Below, one piece after another: positions 1 through 7,029 of a DNA stretch of 38,627 nt (position 1 is its first letter; each line of letters starts with the position of its first letter). The notes under the pieces are model-generated. The model was not told where the DNA came from. It did not search any database and saw only the letters and a program-made list of their open reading frames with translations. The translations under genes were made by a program, and so were the position numbers. This stretch comes from Acholeplasmatales bacterium (GTDB lineage Bacteria > Bacillota_I > Bacilli_A > Acholeplasmatales > JAEDCM01): the NCBI GenBank assembly GCA_017961685.1, contig JAGCWW010000068.1, positions 1 through 38,627 on the forward strand, given 5' to 3'.

Positions 1-920
1 AAAAAGTTAAACAGGAAACAAGAGATAGAGTATTACGTGTTATTAATGAATTAGGATACCGCCCAAACGCTATTGCCCGTGGACTTGCAAGCCGTAAAAC
101 AACAACAGTTGGTGTTATCGTTTCGGATATTACAAGAGCATCAGTTGCTCAGATGCTTTCAGGTATTATTGATATCGCTAATAAATATAGATACTCTATT
201 AAATTATTCGCAATTACAGAATCATCAAAGGCACTTGATGTTGCGATGAATGTCGTTGCTGAACAAGTAGATGGTGCACTTTATTTAAACGATGAACTTG
301 AAAGTAAATATGCCGAGGAGATTTTAGATAAAATTCAAGAAAATCAAATCCCAGTTACTTTATGTAACGTAGTTTATGATAAAGAAGCATTACCAAGTGT
401 TTCAATTGACTATGAACAAGCTTCATACGAAGTAACAAAAAAATTAATCAATGAGGGCAGAAAAGATATTTATCTACTTTCAACTACTAGAAAGTACGCT
501 GTAAATGATAGAAAAGAAAGTGGATATCTAAAAGCTATGAAAGAAGCAAACTTAGAAGCACACATCTTTAGAACAAGTGGTGATACATATATTAATAGAC
601 CACACTTTAAGGATTTCTTAGCTCATAATAAAGTAGATGGTGTAATTGCTGTTAGAGATTCAATTGCAGTAAGCTTTATGAATGTTGCAAGAGAAGAATT
701 TGGAAAGAAAATTCCAAAAGATGTTTCTATTGTTGGTTTCCAAAACACAAAATATGCAATTTTAGCATCTCCAACATTGACAAGCATAGACATTCCGGTA
801 TATGATATAGGTGCTGCATCTATGCAATTATTAACAAAGTTAATGAATAGCGAAGTTGTAGATGAAAAGAATTTATTGTTACCACATAGAATAATTGAAA
901 GACAAACAACAGAGAATTAA
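1..920 (+). CDS. ccpA: LacI-family transcriptional regulator, CcpA-like (5' truncated by window edge)
   Basis: The reading frame is open from base 3, so the ATG at 153 is internal and the true start lies before the window. The visible N-terminal part keeps the end of the LacI helix-turn-helix and hinge (RVLRVINELGYRPNAIARGL), followed by SRKTTTVGVIV, as in CcpA. The periplasmic-binding-protein-like core follows, with PSVSIDYEQA and YDIGAASMQLLTKLMN near the C-terminus, both very close to Bacillus CcpA wording. CcpA binds HPr-Ser46-P and cre sites to control carbon metabolism. Acetate kinase, pfkA and pyk further along are classical members of that regulon, although I found no convincing cre box in front of them. 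The C-terminal end is complete. The LacI family is certain; CcpA orthology is likely, but the first HTH helices cannot be checked. Confidence 0.8.
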   Translation, partial: KVKQETRDRVLRVINELGYRPNAIARGLASRKTTTVGVIVSDITRASVAQMLSGIIDIANKYRYSIKLFAITESSKALDVAMNVVAEQVDGALYLNDELESKYAEEILDKIQENQIPVTLCNVVYDKEALPSVSIDYEQASYEVTKKLINEGRKDIYLLSTTRKYAVNDRKESGYLKAMKEANLEAHIFRTSGDTYINRPHFKDFLAHNKVDGVIAVRDSIAVSFMNVAREEFGKKIPKDVSIVGFQNTKYAILASPTLTSIDIPVYDIGAASMQLLTKLMNSEVVDEKNLLLPHRIIERQTTEN

Positions 921-928
921 TGACAAAT

Positions 929-952
929 ACGTCCTTATGGACGTTTTGTTTT
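929..952 (+). terminator. Hairpin terminator or attenuator between ccpA-like gene and tyrS
   Basis: A perfect 6-bp stem ACGTCC/GGACGT with a TTAT loop is followed by TTTGTTTT. It ends three bases before the tyrS Shine-Dalgarno sequence, and no separate promoter fits between the two. It may therefore act as a partial terminator in a shared transcript. Confidence 0.7.
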
Positions 953-968
953 GGAAGGAGTAGTATTT

Positions 969-2198
969 ATGAATATTGTTGAAGATTTAAAATGGAGAGA
1001 ATTAATATATGCAACAACAGATCCTGAAATTTTAAATGTACTTCAAAATGAAAAAGTAACATTCTATTTAGGAGCTGACCCAACAGGCGATTCACTTCAT
1101 ATAGGTCATTTATTTCCATATCTTACAGCAAAAAGACTTGAAGCTGCTGGCCATAAGGCAATCTTACTTATTGGTGGAGCAACAGGATTAATTGGAGATC
1201 CTAGAGGAACTAGTGAACGTCAATTATTATCACTAGAAAAATCATTAAGCAATGCTAAGAGTATTACAGCACAAGTTAGAAAATTATTTAACTGTGAAAT
1301 GGTTAATAACTATGATTGGATTGGTAAAATTGATATGATTACTTTCCTTAGAGATTATGGTAAGTGCTTCAATATCAATTACATGTTAAATAAAGAAACT
1401 GTAAAAGCTAGACTTGAAACAGGTATTAGTTATACTGAATTCTCATACCAAATCCTACAATCAATGGATTTCATGCACTTATATGAAAATAAAAATGTTA
1501 CACTTCAAATTGGTGGACAAGACCAATGGGGTAACATTACAGCTGGTATTGAATTAATTAGAAAGCATCATCCAGAAGCTAAAGTATTTGGCTTAACTGT
1601 GCCACTAATCACTAATGCTGATGGTACTAAATTTGGTAAGAGTGAAGGAGCTCCAGTATGGTTAGATCCTGAAAAAACTAGTCCATATGAATTCTATCAA
1701 TATTGGGTAAATGTACCTGATAGTGATGTAATTAAGAGATTAAAACAATTCACTTTCTTATCAAAAGAAGAAATCGAAGATATCGAAAAAGAATTCAATG
1801 AACATCCAGAAACTAGACGTGCTCAAAAAGAATTAGCAAAGAATATCACAATCACTATTCATGGTGAAGAAGCTTATAATCAAGCAGTAAGAATTTCTGA
1901 AGCTTTATTTAGTGGAGATATCACTAACTTAAGCTTAGATGAAATTCATATGGGATTTAAGAATATTAAATCAGCTGAATTAAACGAAGATATGAATATC
2001 TTAGATGCTTTAATTAATACAGGCTTAGCTTCAAGTAAGAGAGAAGCAAGAGAATTTGTTAATAGTGGAGCAATCTCAGTAAACGGAAATAAAGTAACTG
2101 ATTTAGAATATATAGTAGCTAAATCAAATGCTTTATACAATGAATTTAGCGTTATTAAACGTGGAAAGAAAAAATATTCATTAATTCATCATAATTAA
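969..2198 (+). CDS. tyrS: Tyrosyl-tRNA synthetase
   Basis: Charges tRNA-Tyr with tyrosine in the cytoplasm. The 409-residue protein is a standard bacterial class Ic TyrRS. The Rossmann fold carries HIGH at residues 44-47 and KFGKS (the KMSKS loop) at about 221-225. GGQDQWGNITAG marks the tyrosine site. The last 70 or so residues form the S4 RNA-binding domain (LINTGLASSKREAREFVNSG). A TTG at 951 is in frame, but the ATG at 969 sits 8 bases after AAGGAG and gives the expected N-terminus. There is no T-box leader, which many Firmicutes tyrS genes have. The only element upstream is the short hairpin at 929-952, so expression probably depends on readthrough from the ccpA-like gene. Confidence 0.95.
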   Translation: MNIVEDLKWRELIYATTDPEILNVLQNEKVTFYLGADPTGDSLHIGHLFPYLTAKRLEAAGHKAILLIGGATGLIGDPRGTSERQLLSLEKSLSNAKSITAQVRKLFNCEMVNNYDWIGKIDMITFLRDYGKCFNINYMLNKETVKARLETGISYTEFSYQILQSMDFMHLYENKNVTLQIGGQDQWGNITAGIELIRKHHPEAKVFGLTVPLITNADGTKFGKSEGAPVWLDPEKTSPYEFYQYWVNVPDSDVIKRLKQFTFLSKEEIEDIEKEFNEHPETRRAQKELAKNITITIHGEEAYNQAVRISEALFSGDITNLSLDEIHMGFKNIKSAELNEDMNILDALINTGLASSKREAREFVNSGAISVNGNKVTDLEYIVAKSNALYNEFSVIKRGKKKYSLIHHN

Positions 2199-2223
2199 TA
2201 GGAGTTTATCTCCTATTTTTTTT
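2197..2223 (+). terminator. Rho-independent terminator of tyrS
   Basis: An 8-bp stem AATAGGAG/CTCCTATT with loop TTTAT is followed by six Ts. It starts inside the tyrS stop codon. Confidence 0.85.
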
Positions 2224-2224
2224 A

Positions 2225-2233
2225 TGGTAAAAT
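2225..2233 (+). promoter_or_regulatory. Extended -10 promoter of the DUF3320-like gene
   Basis: TGG-TAAAAT lies immediately after the tyrS terminator and 25 bases before the chosen ATG. There is no recognisable -35 box. It follows the extended -10 pattern seen before many genes in this window. Confidence 0.5.
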
Positions 2234-2257
2234 ATAGATAAGAATGGAGAGATGCAT

Positions 2258-2743
2258 ATGAATACTGTTAAATACAATAAGGCTAAACTTTATTTTATGG
2301 ATTTAAATAGCCTTTATGATGGTAATGAAAAAGCTTATCAATTATTAGATCAAAATTTAATTAATATTGTCACAAGCGAAGCTCCTGTAACTATGAATAC
2401 AGTTAAGGCTAGACTAAGAGAAGCTTTTAATATTGGTAAGATTAGTCAAAAAGCTCTAGATATTATTGAAGCTAGAATTAATGCACTTGGATTTAATAAA
2501 ACTGATAACTTCTACGATACTGTTTTATGGCCTAGTGGTGGGGTTTTTGATGTTAATTACTTAAGAGAAGGAATTGCTAGAGATATATACGATATACCTT
2601 ATCAAGAGATGTATAATTTAGTTAAAGAATTAGATTTTTATGGTGAAGAATTATATAGAAAAATACTAGAATATTTTAACCTTCAAGTATTAACTCATAA
2701 GGCTGAAGAATATTTAAAGTTTATCGAAAAGAAATGTAAATAA
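2258..2743 (+). CDS. Small protein of unknown function, resembling DUF3320
   Basis: A 161-residue soluble, mostly helical protein with no signal peptide or membrane segment. The stretch INIVTSEAPVTMNTVKARL, the tryptophan-containing LWPSG and the following IARDIYDIP helix recall DUF3320. That domain usually forms the C-terminal part of large DUF4011/AAA helicase-like proteins and looks like a pair of winged-helix units. Here it is free-standing. I chose the ATG at 2258 because GGAGA at 2246-2250 is 7 bases upstream; the in-frame ATG at 2252 is too close. It is probably monocistronic, between the tyrS terminator and its own promoter on one side and the next gene's promoter at 2751 on the other. 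Function is unknown and the family assignment, made by eye, is tentative. Confidence 0.65.
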   Translation: MNTVKYNKAKLYFMDLNSLYDGNEKAYQLLDQNLINIVTSEAPVTMNTVKARLREAFNIGKISQKALDIIEARINALGFNKTDNFYDTVLWPSGGVFDVNYLREGIARDIYDIPYQEMYNLVKELDFYGEELYRKILEYFNLQVLTHKAEEYLKFIEKKCK

Positions 2744-2750
2744 TATCTTA

Positions 2751-2779
2751 TTGTCTATAAAATGACTTTGTATTACAAT
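2751..2779 (+). promoter_or_regulatory. Sigma-A-type promoter of the diacylglycerol-kinase-family gene
   Basis: TTGTCT (2751-2756), a 17-base spacer and TACAAT (2774-2779), 20 bases before the ATG at 2800. Confidence 0.6.
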
Positions 2780-2799
2780 AGTAATATAAGGTGAATTTT

Positions 2800-3627
2800 A
2801 TGGACATTTTTTTATTTAACGAATTAAGCGGAAGCTTTAGAGTAAAAAAAATAAATAAGATGATGAAGAAGTGGAGTAAGAAACATAAAACCACTACGTA
2901 TGGTTTAAGTTTAATTGATCTAGAAATAGATAAATTATTTGAAAGACTAAAACCAGATGATAGATTAGTTATTGTTGGTGGTGATGGAACTCTACATTAT
3001 TTTGTTAATTATATTAACACAATAGAAGTTAAAAATGATATCTTCTATATTCCTAATGGTACAGGTAATGATTTTTACAAGTCCATAAAAAAAGAAATAA
3101 AAAAACCTGTCAATAAATATCTTCTTAACTTACCAACAGTTGAATTTGATGATAGAAAAATTCATTTTTTAAATGGATGTGGAACAGGATTAGATGGTTA
3201 TGTTTGTAGCTTAGTTAATAATAGTGAAAAGAAGGGTAAATTATCTTTCTTTAAATGTACATATAAAGGTTTTAGAAAATATAAAAGAACGGATATTACA
3301 GTTATAGTAGATGGTAAAGAATATGAATTTAAAAGAGTATTCTTAGCATCAATTATGAATGGTAATGTTGAAGGTGGAGGAATGAAAATGACTCCAAAAG
3401 CTAAAAGATTAGATGAATTTATTGATATATGTATTATACATAAATTATCTAAGTTTAGTTTAATATTATGCTTCCCATTAATATATTTAGGATGGCATAG
3501 AATTAAAAGAAAAGCAGTAACTATTTTATCTGGTAGAGAAATTACAATTAAGTGTAGTGAAGGCTTATATATGCAAGTAGATGGAGAAGATTTTTCAGAT
3601 ATTAAAGAAATAAGAGCTAAAAGATAA
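2800..3627 (+). CDS. Diacylglycerol kinase catalytic-domain (lipid kinase) family protein
   Basis: A 275-residue protein with the DAGK_cat fold: VIVGGDGTLHYF at about residues 57-68 is the nucleotide-binding signature, and YIPNGTGNDF follows as in DgkB/YegS-type kinases. The C-terminal half has the typical beta-rich lid (GCGTGLDGYV, NGNVEGGGMKMTPKA, MQVDGEDF). Family members phosphorylate diacylglycerol or related lipids at the inner membrane face with ATP, recycling lipid-turnover products. Whether the substrate here is diacylglycerol, undecaprenol or another lipid cannot be read from sequence. GTG at 2791 is in frame, but the ATG at 2800 has AAGGTG at the right distance. The gene ends in a hairpin shared with the convergent methyltransferase. 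Confidence 0.85.
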   Translation: MDIFLFNELSGSFRVKKINKMMKKWSKKHKTTTYGLSLIDLEIDKLFERLKPDDRLVIVGGDGTLHYFVNYINTIEVKNDIFYIPNGTGNDFYKSIKKEIKKPVNKYLLNLPTVEFDDRKIHFLNGCGTGLDGYVCSLVNNSEKKGKLSFFKCTYKGFRKYKRTDITVIVDGKEYEFKRVFLASIMNGNVEGGGMKMTPKAKRLDEFIDICIIHKLSKFSLILCFPLIYLGWHRIKRKAVTILSGREITIKCSEGLYMQVDGEDFSDIKEIRAKR

Positions 3628-3652
3628 AAAATCGCTAAAATTAGCGATTTTT
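3627..3652. terminator. Bidirectional terminator between convergent genes
   Basis: A 12-bp perfect stem AAAAATCGCTAA/TTAGCGATTTTT with a two-base loop. Its A-run and T-run serve the plus-strand lipid kinase gene and the minus-strand methyltransferase gene, whose stop codons both touch the stem. Confidence 0.9.
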
Positions 3653-4304
3653 ATTTCTTTCTAAGCAATGTATAATAATGAATTTCTTTATTATCTAACT
3701 TATCAGTTTTTATTTGATGAACCTCTTTAATTTCTACTATCTCAAACCTTTTTAATATATGAGTTAATTCATCATAATCAAAACAAATATGAGGTACATC
3801 TAATTCATGAATATCTTGTGAAAGAATAGTGTTACTATCCATTTTTGGATATCCTGAATCTTGATATAACCAACACTTTTTAGATAAGACATCAAAATAT
3901 ATTTCACCATTAGTATCTAAGATGTCATATATTTTATCAAATAGCTTTTTAAAGCCTTCTAGGTTAGTATGACTTAAAACATGATAAGCATAAATACAAT
4001 CAAAAGAATTATTTTTAAATGGCATATTTAACATATCGCATTCAATTACATCAAAATTAATTCCTCTATCTTTTTGCCAGTTCTTTAAATAATTAATGGC
4101 ATAAGGTGTTATATCACAAGCTGTAACTTTAAAACCATAATCATAAAATAACATAGAATGTCTTCCAACACCACATCCTAGATCTAAGACTCTAGTTTTA
4201 CCACTATTTTTCCAAATGTTTGCGAAATAATAGCTTTCAACTGATGGAATTAACCATTCATTATTCATATTTTTTTCCCAGTCCCAAGTTTTAGATACAT
4301 CCAT
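3651..4304 (-). CDS. Class I SAM-dependent methyltransferase
   Basis: A 217-residue protein with a Methyltransf_11/25-type core. Motif I is VLDLGCGVGRHS, motif II an acidic VTACDITPYAI, and IECDMLNMPFKNNSFDCIYAYHVLSH is motif III/post-III in the style of small-molecule methyltransferases. The C-terminal strand pair is also present. The substrate is unknown. The upstream in-frame TTG at 4325 cannot be the start because it overlaps the -10 box; the ATG at 4304 has AGGAT upstream. It is a single gene divergent from homoserine dehydrogenase, and there is no evidence that the two are functionally linked. Confidence 0.85.
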   Translation of the reverse strand: MDVSKTWDWEKNMNNEWLIPSVESYYFANIWKNSGKTRVLDLGCGVGRHSMLFYDYGFKVTACDITPYAINYLKNWQKDRGINFDVIECDMLNMPFKNNSFDCIYAYHVLSHTNLEGFKKLFDKIYDILDTNGEIYFDVLSKKCWLYQDSGYPKMDSNTILSQDIHELDVPHICFDYDELTHILKRFEIVEIKEVHQIKTDKLDNKEIHYYTLLRKK

Positions 4305-4324
4305 ATATATCACATCCTGCCTCA

Positions 4325-4333
4325 ATTATAACA
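4325..4333 (-). promoter_or_regulatory. Extended -10 promoter of the methyltransferase gene
   Basis: On the minus strand this reads TGT-TATAAT, 20 bases before the ATG at 4304, which implies a leader of about 14 bases. Confidence 0.6.
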
Positions 4334-4371
4334 AAAACAATATTTAACATCTATATTTTTAATAAAAAATA

Positions 4372-4380
4372 TGTTAAAAT
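4372..4380 (+). promoter_or_regulatory. Extended -10 promoter of homoserine dehydrogenase
   Basis: TGT-TAAAAT lies 18 bases before the ATG at 4399. AAAAAGGTGAT provides the ribosome binding site directly after it. Confidence 0.55.
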
Positions 4381-4398
4381 CTAAAAAGGTGATAAATT

Positions 4399-5535
4399 AT
4401 GAAAATAGCATTACTTGGAAATGGTAATATCGGACGTCCTGTTTTTGATATTATCTATAACAAAGAAGGAAAGTTTTTCCATGACAACAACATTGAAATT
4501 AAATATGTCTTAATTAAGAGTATGGATGAAGCTCCATTTGAGGCACCATTTTTCACAACTGATTTTACAAAGATTGAAAATGATCCTGAAATTGAATTAG
4601 TATTTGAAATTATGGGCGCAAGAGTATCTTATGACTTCATCAAAAGATGCATTTTAAAGAAAAAGAGCATTATTACAGCGAATAAGGCTGTAATTGCAGA
4701 TCATTTTACCGAATTAGAAAATTTAGCAAAAGAAAATGGTGTTAAATTATTCTTAGAAGCAGCTGTAGGTGGAGGTATACCTATTATTTCGACACTACAC
4801 TACAATAATACTGTAAATAATATTTACCGTATTGAAGGTATCCTAAATGGAACAACAAACTATATTATCACATCTATGGATAAAGATAATTTAAGTTATG
4901 AAGACGCTTTAAAGAAAGCTCAAAAATTAGGATTTGCTGAAGCTGATCCATCTGCTGATGTATTAGGATATGATATGGTAAGAAAGATTTCTATTCTATC
5001 TCAAATTGCTTATGGAGTAGAAGTAGATTATCATGATGCTCATGTATTCCCAATGAATGGAATTACAAAAGAATTTATGAATGCCGCAACTAAGCTTAAT
5101 AAGACTGTTAAATATATTGCTTCATCAGAATTAAAGAATGGTGAAGTAGAAGTAATCGTTGAACCTTGCTTAATTGATAGTGATGATATTGTTGCAAGTG
5201 TAAATTATGAATTTAACTTCGTAAGATACTTTGGTGATCATTCACAAAAACAATTAGTTTATGGTAAGGGTGCTGGTCCAGCAACTGCAAACTCTATTGT
5301 TAATGACTTAAAGCTATATGTATCAGGATATGATCCATATATCGTTCCATATAGAGAAATGAAGGTTGTTGGTAATAAAAACAGTGAAGGAAAATATCTA
5401 ATTAACTATAACGGAAAACTAAATGATAGTTTAGTTGAAAAAGTAGTTGATGGATATTATGTAACTAAAACAATTGATAGTAAAACATTTAATGAATTAT
5501 TGCCAAATATTAAATTCTACGCAAAATTCATTTAA
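4399..5535 (+). CDS. hom: Homoserine dehydrogenase
   Basis: Reduces aspartate semialdehyde to homoserine with NAD(P)H, the branch point toward threonine and methionine. The protein has 378 residues. An N-terminal Rossmann fold (LLGNGNIGRPV at residues 5-15) leads to SIITANKAVIA. The catalytic domain follows, with GILNGTTNYI, FAEADPSADVLGYDMVRKI (including the catalytic lysine region) and YGKGAGPATANSIVNDL. It is shorter than the 430-residue enzymes that end in an ACT regulatory domain. The roughly 60 residues after the catalytic domain are too few for a classical ACT domain, so threonine feedback may be absent or altered. No thrB, thrC or aspartokinase gene is adjacent. The start has AAGGTG at the proper spacing. 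Confidence 0.93.
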   Translation: MKIALLGNGNIGRPVFDIIYNKEGKFFHDNNIEIKYVLIKSMDEAPFEAPFFTTDFTKIENDPEIELVFEIMGARVSYDFIKRCILKKKSIITANKAVIADHFTELENLAKENGVKLFLEAAVGGGIPIISTLHYNNTVNNIYRIEGILNGTTNYIITSMDKDNLSYEDALKKAQKLGFAEADPSADVLGYDMVRKISILSQIAYGVEVDYHDAHVFPMNGITKEFMNAATKLNKTVKYIASSELKNGEVEVIVEPCLIDSDDIVASVNYEFNFVRYFGDHSQKQLVYGKGAGPATANSIVNDLKLYVSGYDPYIVPYREMKVVGNKNSEGKYLINYNGKLNDSLVEKVVDGYYVTKTIDSKTFNELLPNIKFYAKFI

Positions 5536-5538
5536 GAT

Positions 5539-5562
5539 AAACGGCTTACATTAGCCGTTTTA
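5539..5562 (+). terminator. Weak hairpin between hom and gltX
   Basis: An 8-bp stem AAACGGCT/AGCCGTTT with loop TACATT. The T-run is short, so readthrough into gltX is plausible. Confidence 0.6.
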
Positions 5563-5582
5563 TATACTTAGGAGGTAATAAT

Positions 5583-7016
5583 ATGACTGTTAGAACACGT
5601 TTTGCACCTAGCCCTACAGGCTTTATGCATATAGGTAATTTAAGAACTGGTTTATATGCTTATTTATATGCTAAACAAAACAATGGTAAATTCATTTTAA
5701 GAATTGAAGATACTGATGTTGAACGTTATGTTGAAGGTGCTGTTGATTTAATTTATGAAACTTTAAAAGATTGTAAGATTCAAATAGATGAAGGTCCAAA
5801 TGAAGGCGGAGAATATGGTCCATATATTCAAAGTGAAAGAAAAGGACTATATATGAAATATGCGCTTGAATTAGTTGAAAAGGGTGCGGCTTATTACTGT
5901 TTTTGTGATAAGGAAAGATTAGATTCTATTAAAGGCGAAAATGGTATTAAACGTTATGATAAGCATTGTTTAAAACTATCAAAAGAAGAAATAGAAGCTA
6001 ACCTTAAGGCTGGTAAGCCATTTGTTATTAGACAAAACATGCCTACTGAAGGTGTAAGTAGCTTTGTTGATTTATCATTTGGTGAAGTAACTGTACCTAA
6101 TAATGAACTAGAAGATCAAATCTTAATTAAATCAGATGGTATGCCTACATATAACTTCGCAAATGTAATTGATGACCATCTAATGGGTATAACTCATGTT
6201 ATTAGAGGTAATGAATATTTATCAAGTACACCAAAGTATAACTTACTATATGATGCATTTGGTTGGGAACGTCCTGAATATATTCATTTAACTCCAGTAA
6301 TGAAAGATGAAACAAGAAAATTATCTAAGCGTTATGGTGATGCAAACTTTGAAGATTTTATTTCAAAAGGTTATTTACCTGAAGCAATCATTAACTATAT
6401 TGCTTTAGTTGGTTGGAGTCCTAAAGGAACTCAAGAGAAGTTTACTATGGATGAATTAATTGAAAACTTTAGTGTTTCAGGTTTATCTAAATCACCTGGT
6501 ATCTTTGATGAAAATAAGATGAAGTGGTTAAATGGTGAATATATTAAAGAATTAGAATTTAATAAATTCATGGATTTAGCAAAGCCTTATTTTGATAAAT
6601 CTGCGATTAAAGATTTATATAGCTATGAGAAGTTTGGTAAGCTTCTTCAAAGTAGAATTGAAATATTCTCTGAAATACCAGAAAAGGTCGAATTTATCAC
6701 ACATTTTGATAAAATAGATAATGAATTATATTTCCATAAAAAGTTAAAAATTGATTACTTAAAAGCAAAAGAAGTTCTAGAAGTAATTATTCCTAAATTA
6801 GAAAATTTAGAGTTCACTGAAGATAACTTGCATGATTGTATCTGTAAGACTGCTGAAGCTATGGAACTTAAGAGTGGTGTAGTTTATACCGTTTTAAGAA
6901 TTGCCTTAACAGGGGTATCAGTTACACCTGGAGGATCAGTAGAACTTGCTGATATTTTAGGTAAAGAAGAATCACTTAGAAGATTAAATTTAAGTTTAAG
7001 CTGGTTAAACGAATAA
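5583..7016 (+). CDS. gltX: Glutamyl-tRNA synthetase
   Basis: A 477-residue class Ib synthetase attaching glutamate to tRNA-Glu. In bacteria without GlnRS it also charges tRNA-Gln for later amidation; no glnS is visible here. Motifs: RFAPSPTGFMHIGNLRTGL with HIGN (the usual GluRS form of HIGH) at 16-19, LRIEDTD, a catalytic-domain LIKSDGMPTYNFANVIDDH, and KLSKR at about 245-249 as the KMSKS loop. The anticodon-binding helical domain fills the C-terminal third. The RBS is a near-perfect AGGAGGT. It heads an operon with proS (13-bp gap) and a small membrane protein. No separate promoter is evident, so it may be read through the weak hairpin from hom. Confidence 0.95.
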   Translation: MTVRTRFAPSPTGFMHIGNLRTGLYAYLYAKQNNGKFILRIEDTDVERYVEGAVDLIYETLKDCKIQIDEGPNEGGEYGPYIQSERKGLYMKYALELVEKGAAYYCFCDKERLDSIKGENGIKRYDKHCLKLSKEEIEANLKAGKPFVIRQNMPTEGVSSFVDLSFGEVTVPNNELEDQILIKSDGMPTYNFANVIDDHLMGITHVIRGNEYLSSTPKYNLLYDAFGWERPEYIHLTPVMKDETRKLSKRYGDANFEDFISKGYLPEAIINYIALVGWSPKGTQEKFTMDELIENFSVSGLSKSPGIFDENKMKWLNGEYIKELEFNKFMDLAKPYFDKSAIKDLYSYEKFGKLLQSRIEIFSEIPEKVEFITHFDKIDNELYFHKKLKIDYLKAKEVLEVIIPKLENLEFTEDNLHDCICKTAEAMELKSGVVYTVLRIALTGVSVTPGGSVELADILGKEESLRRLNLSLSWLNE

Positions 7017-7029
7017 GGTTGGTGAGTTT

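Noticed and set aside
153..920. An apparent complete 255-residue protein starting at ATG 153
   Set aside because: The frame is open and clearly LacI-like from base 3 (HTH end and hinge), so 153 is an internal methionine and the gene is cut by the window edge.
921..968. T-box riboswitch upstream of tyrS
   Set aside because: The 48-base gap is far too short for a T-box and has no specifier loop or T-box sequence; only a simple hairpin is present.
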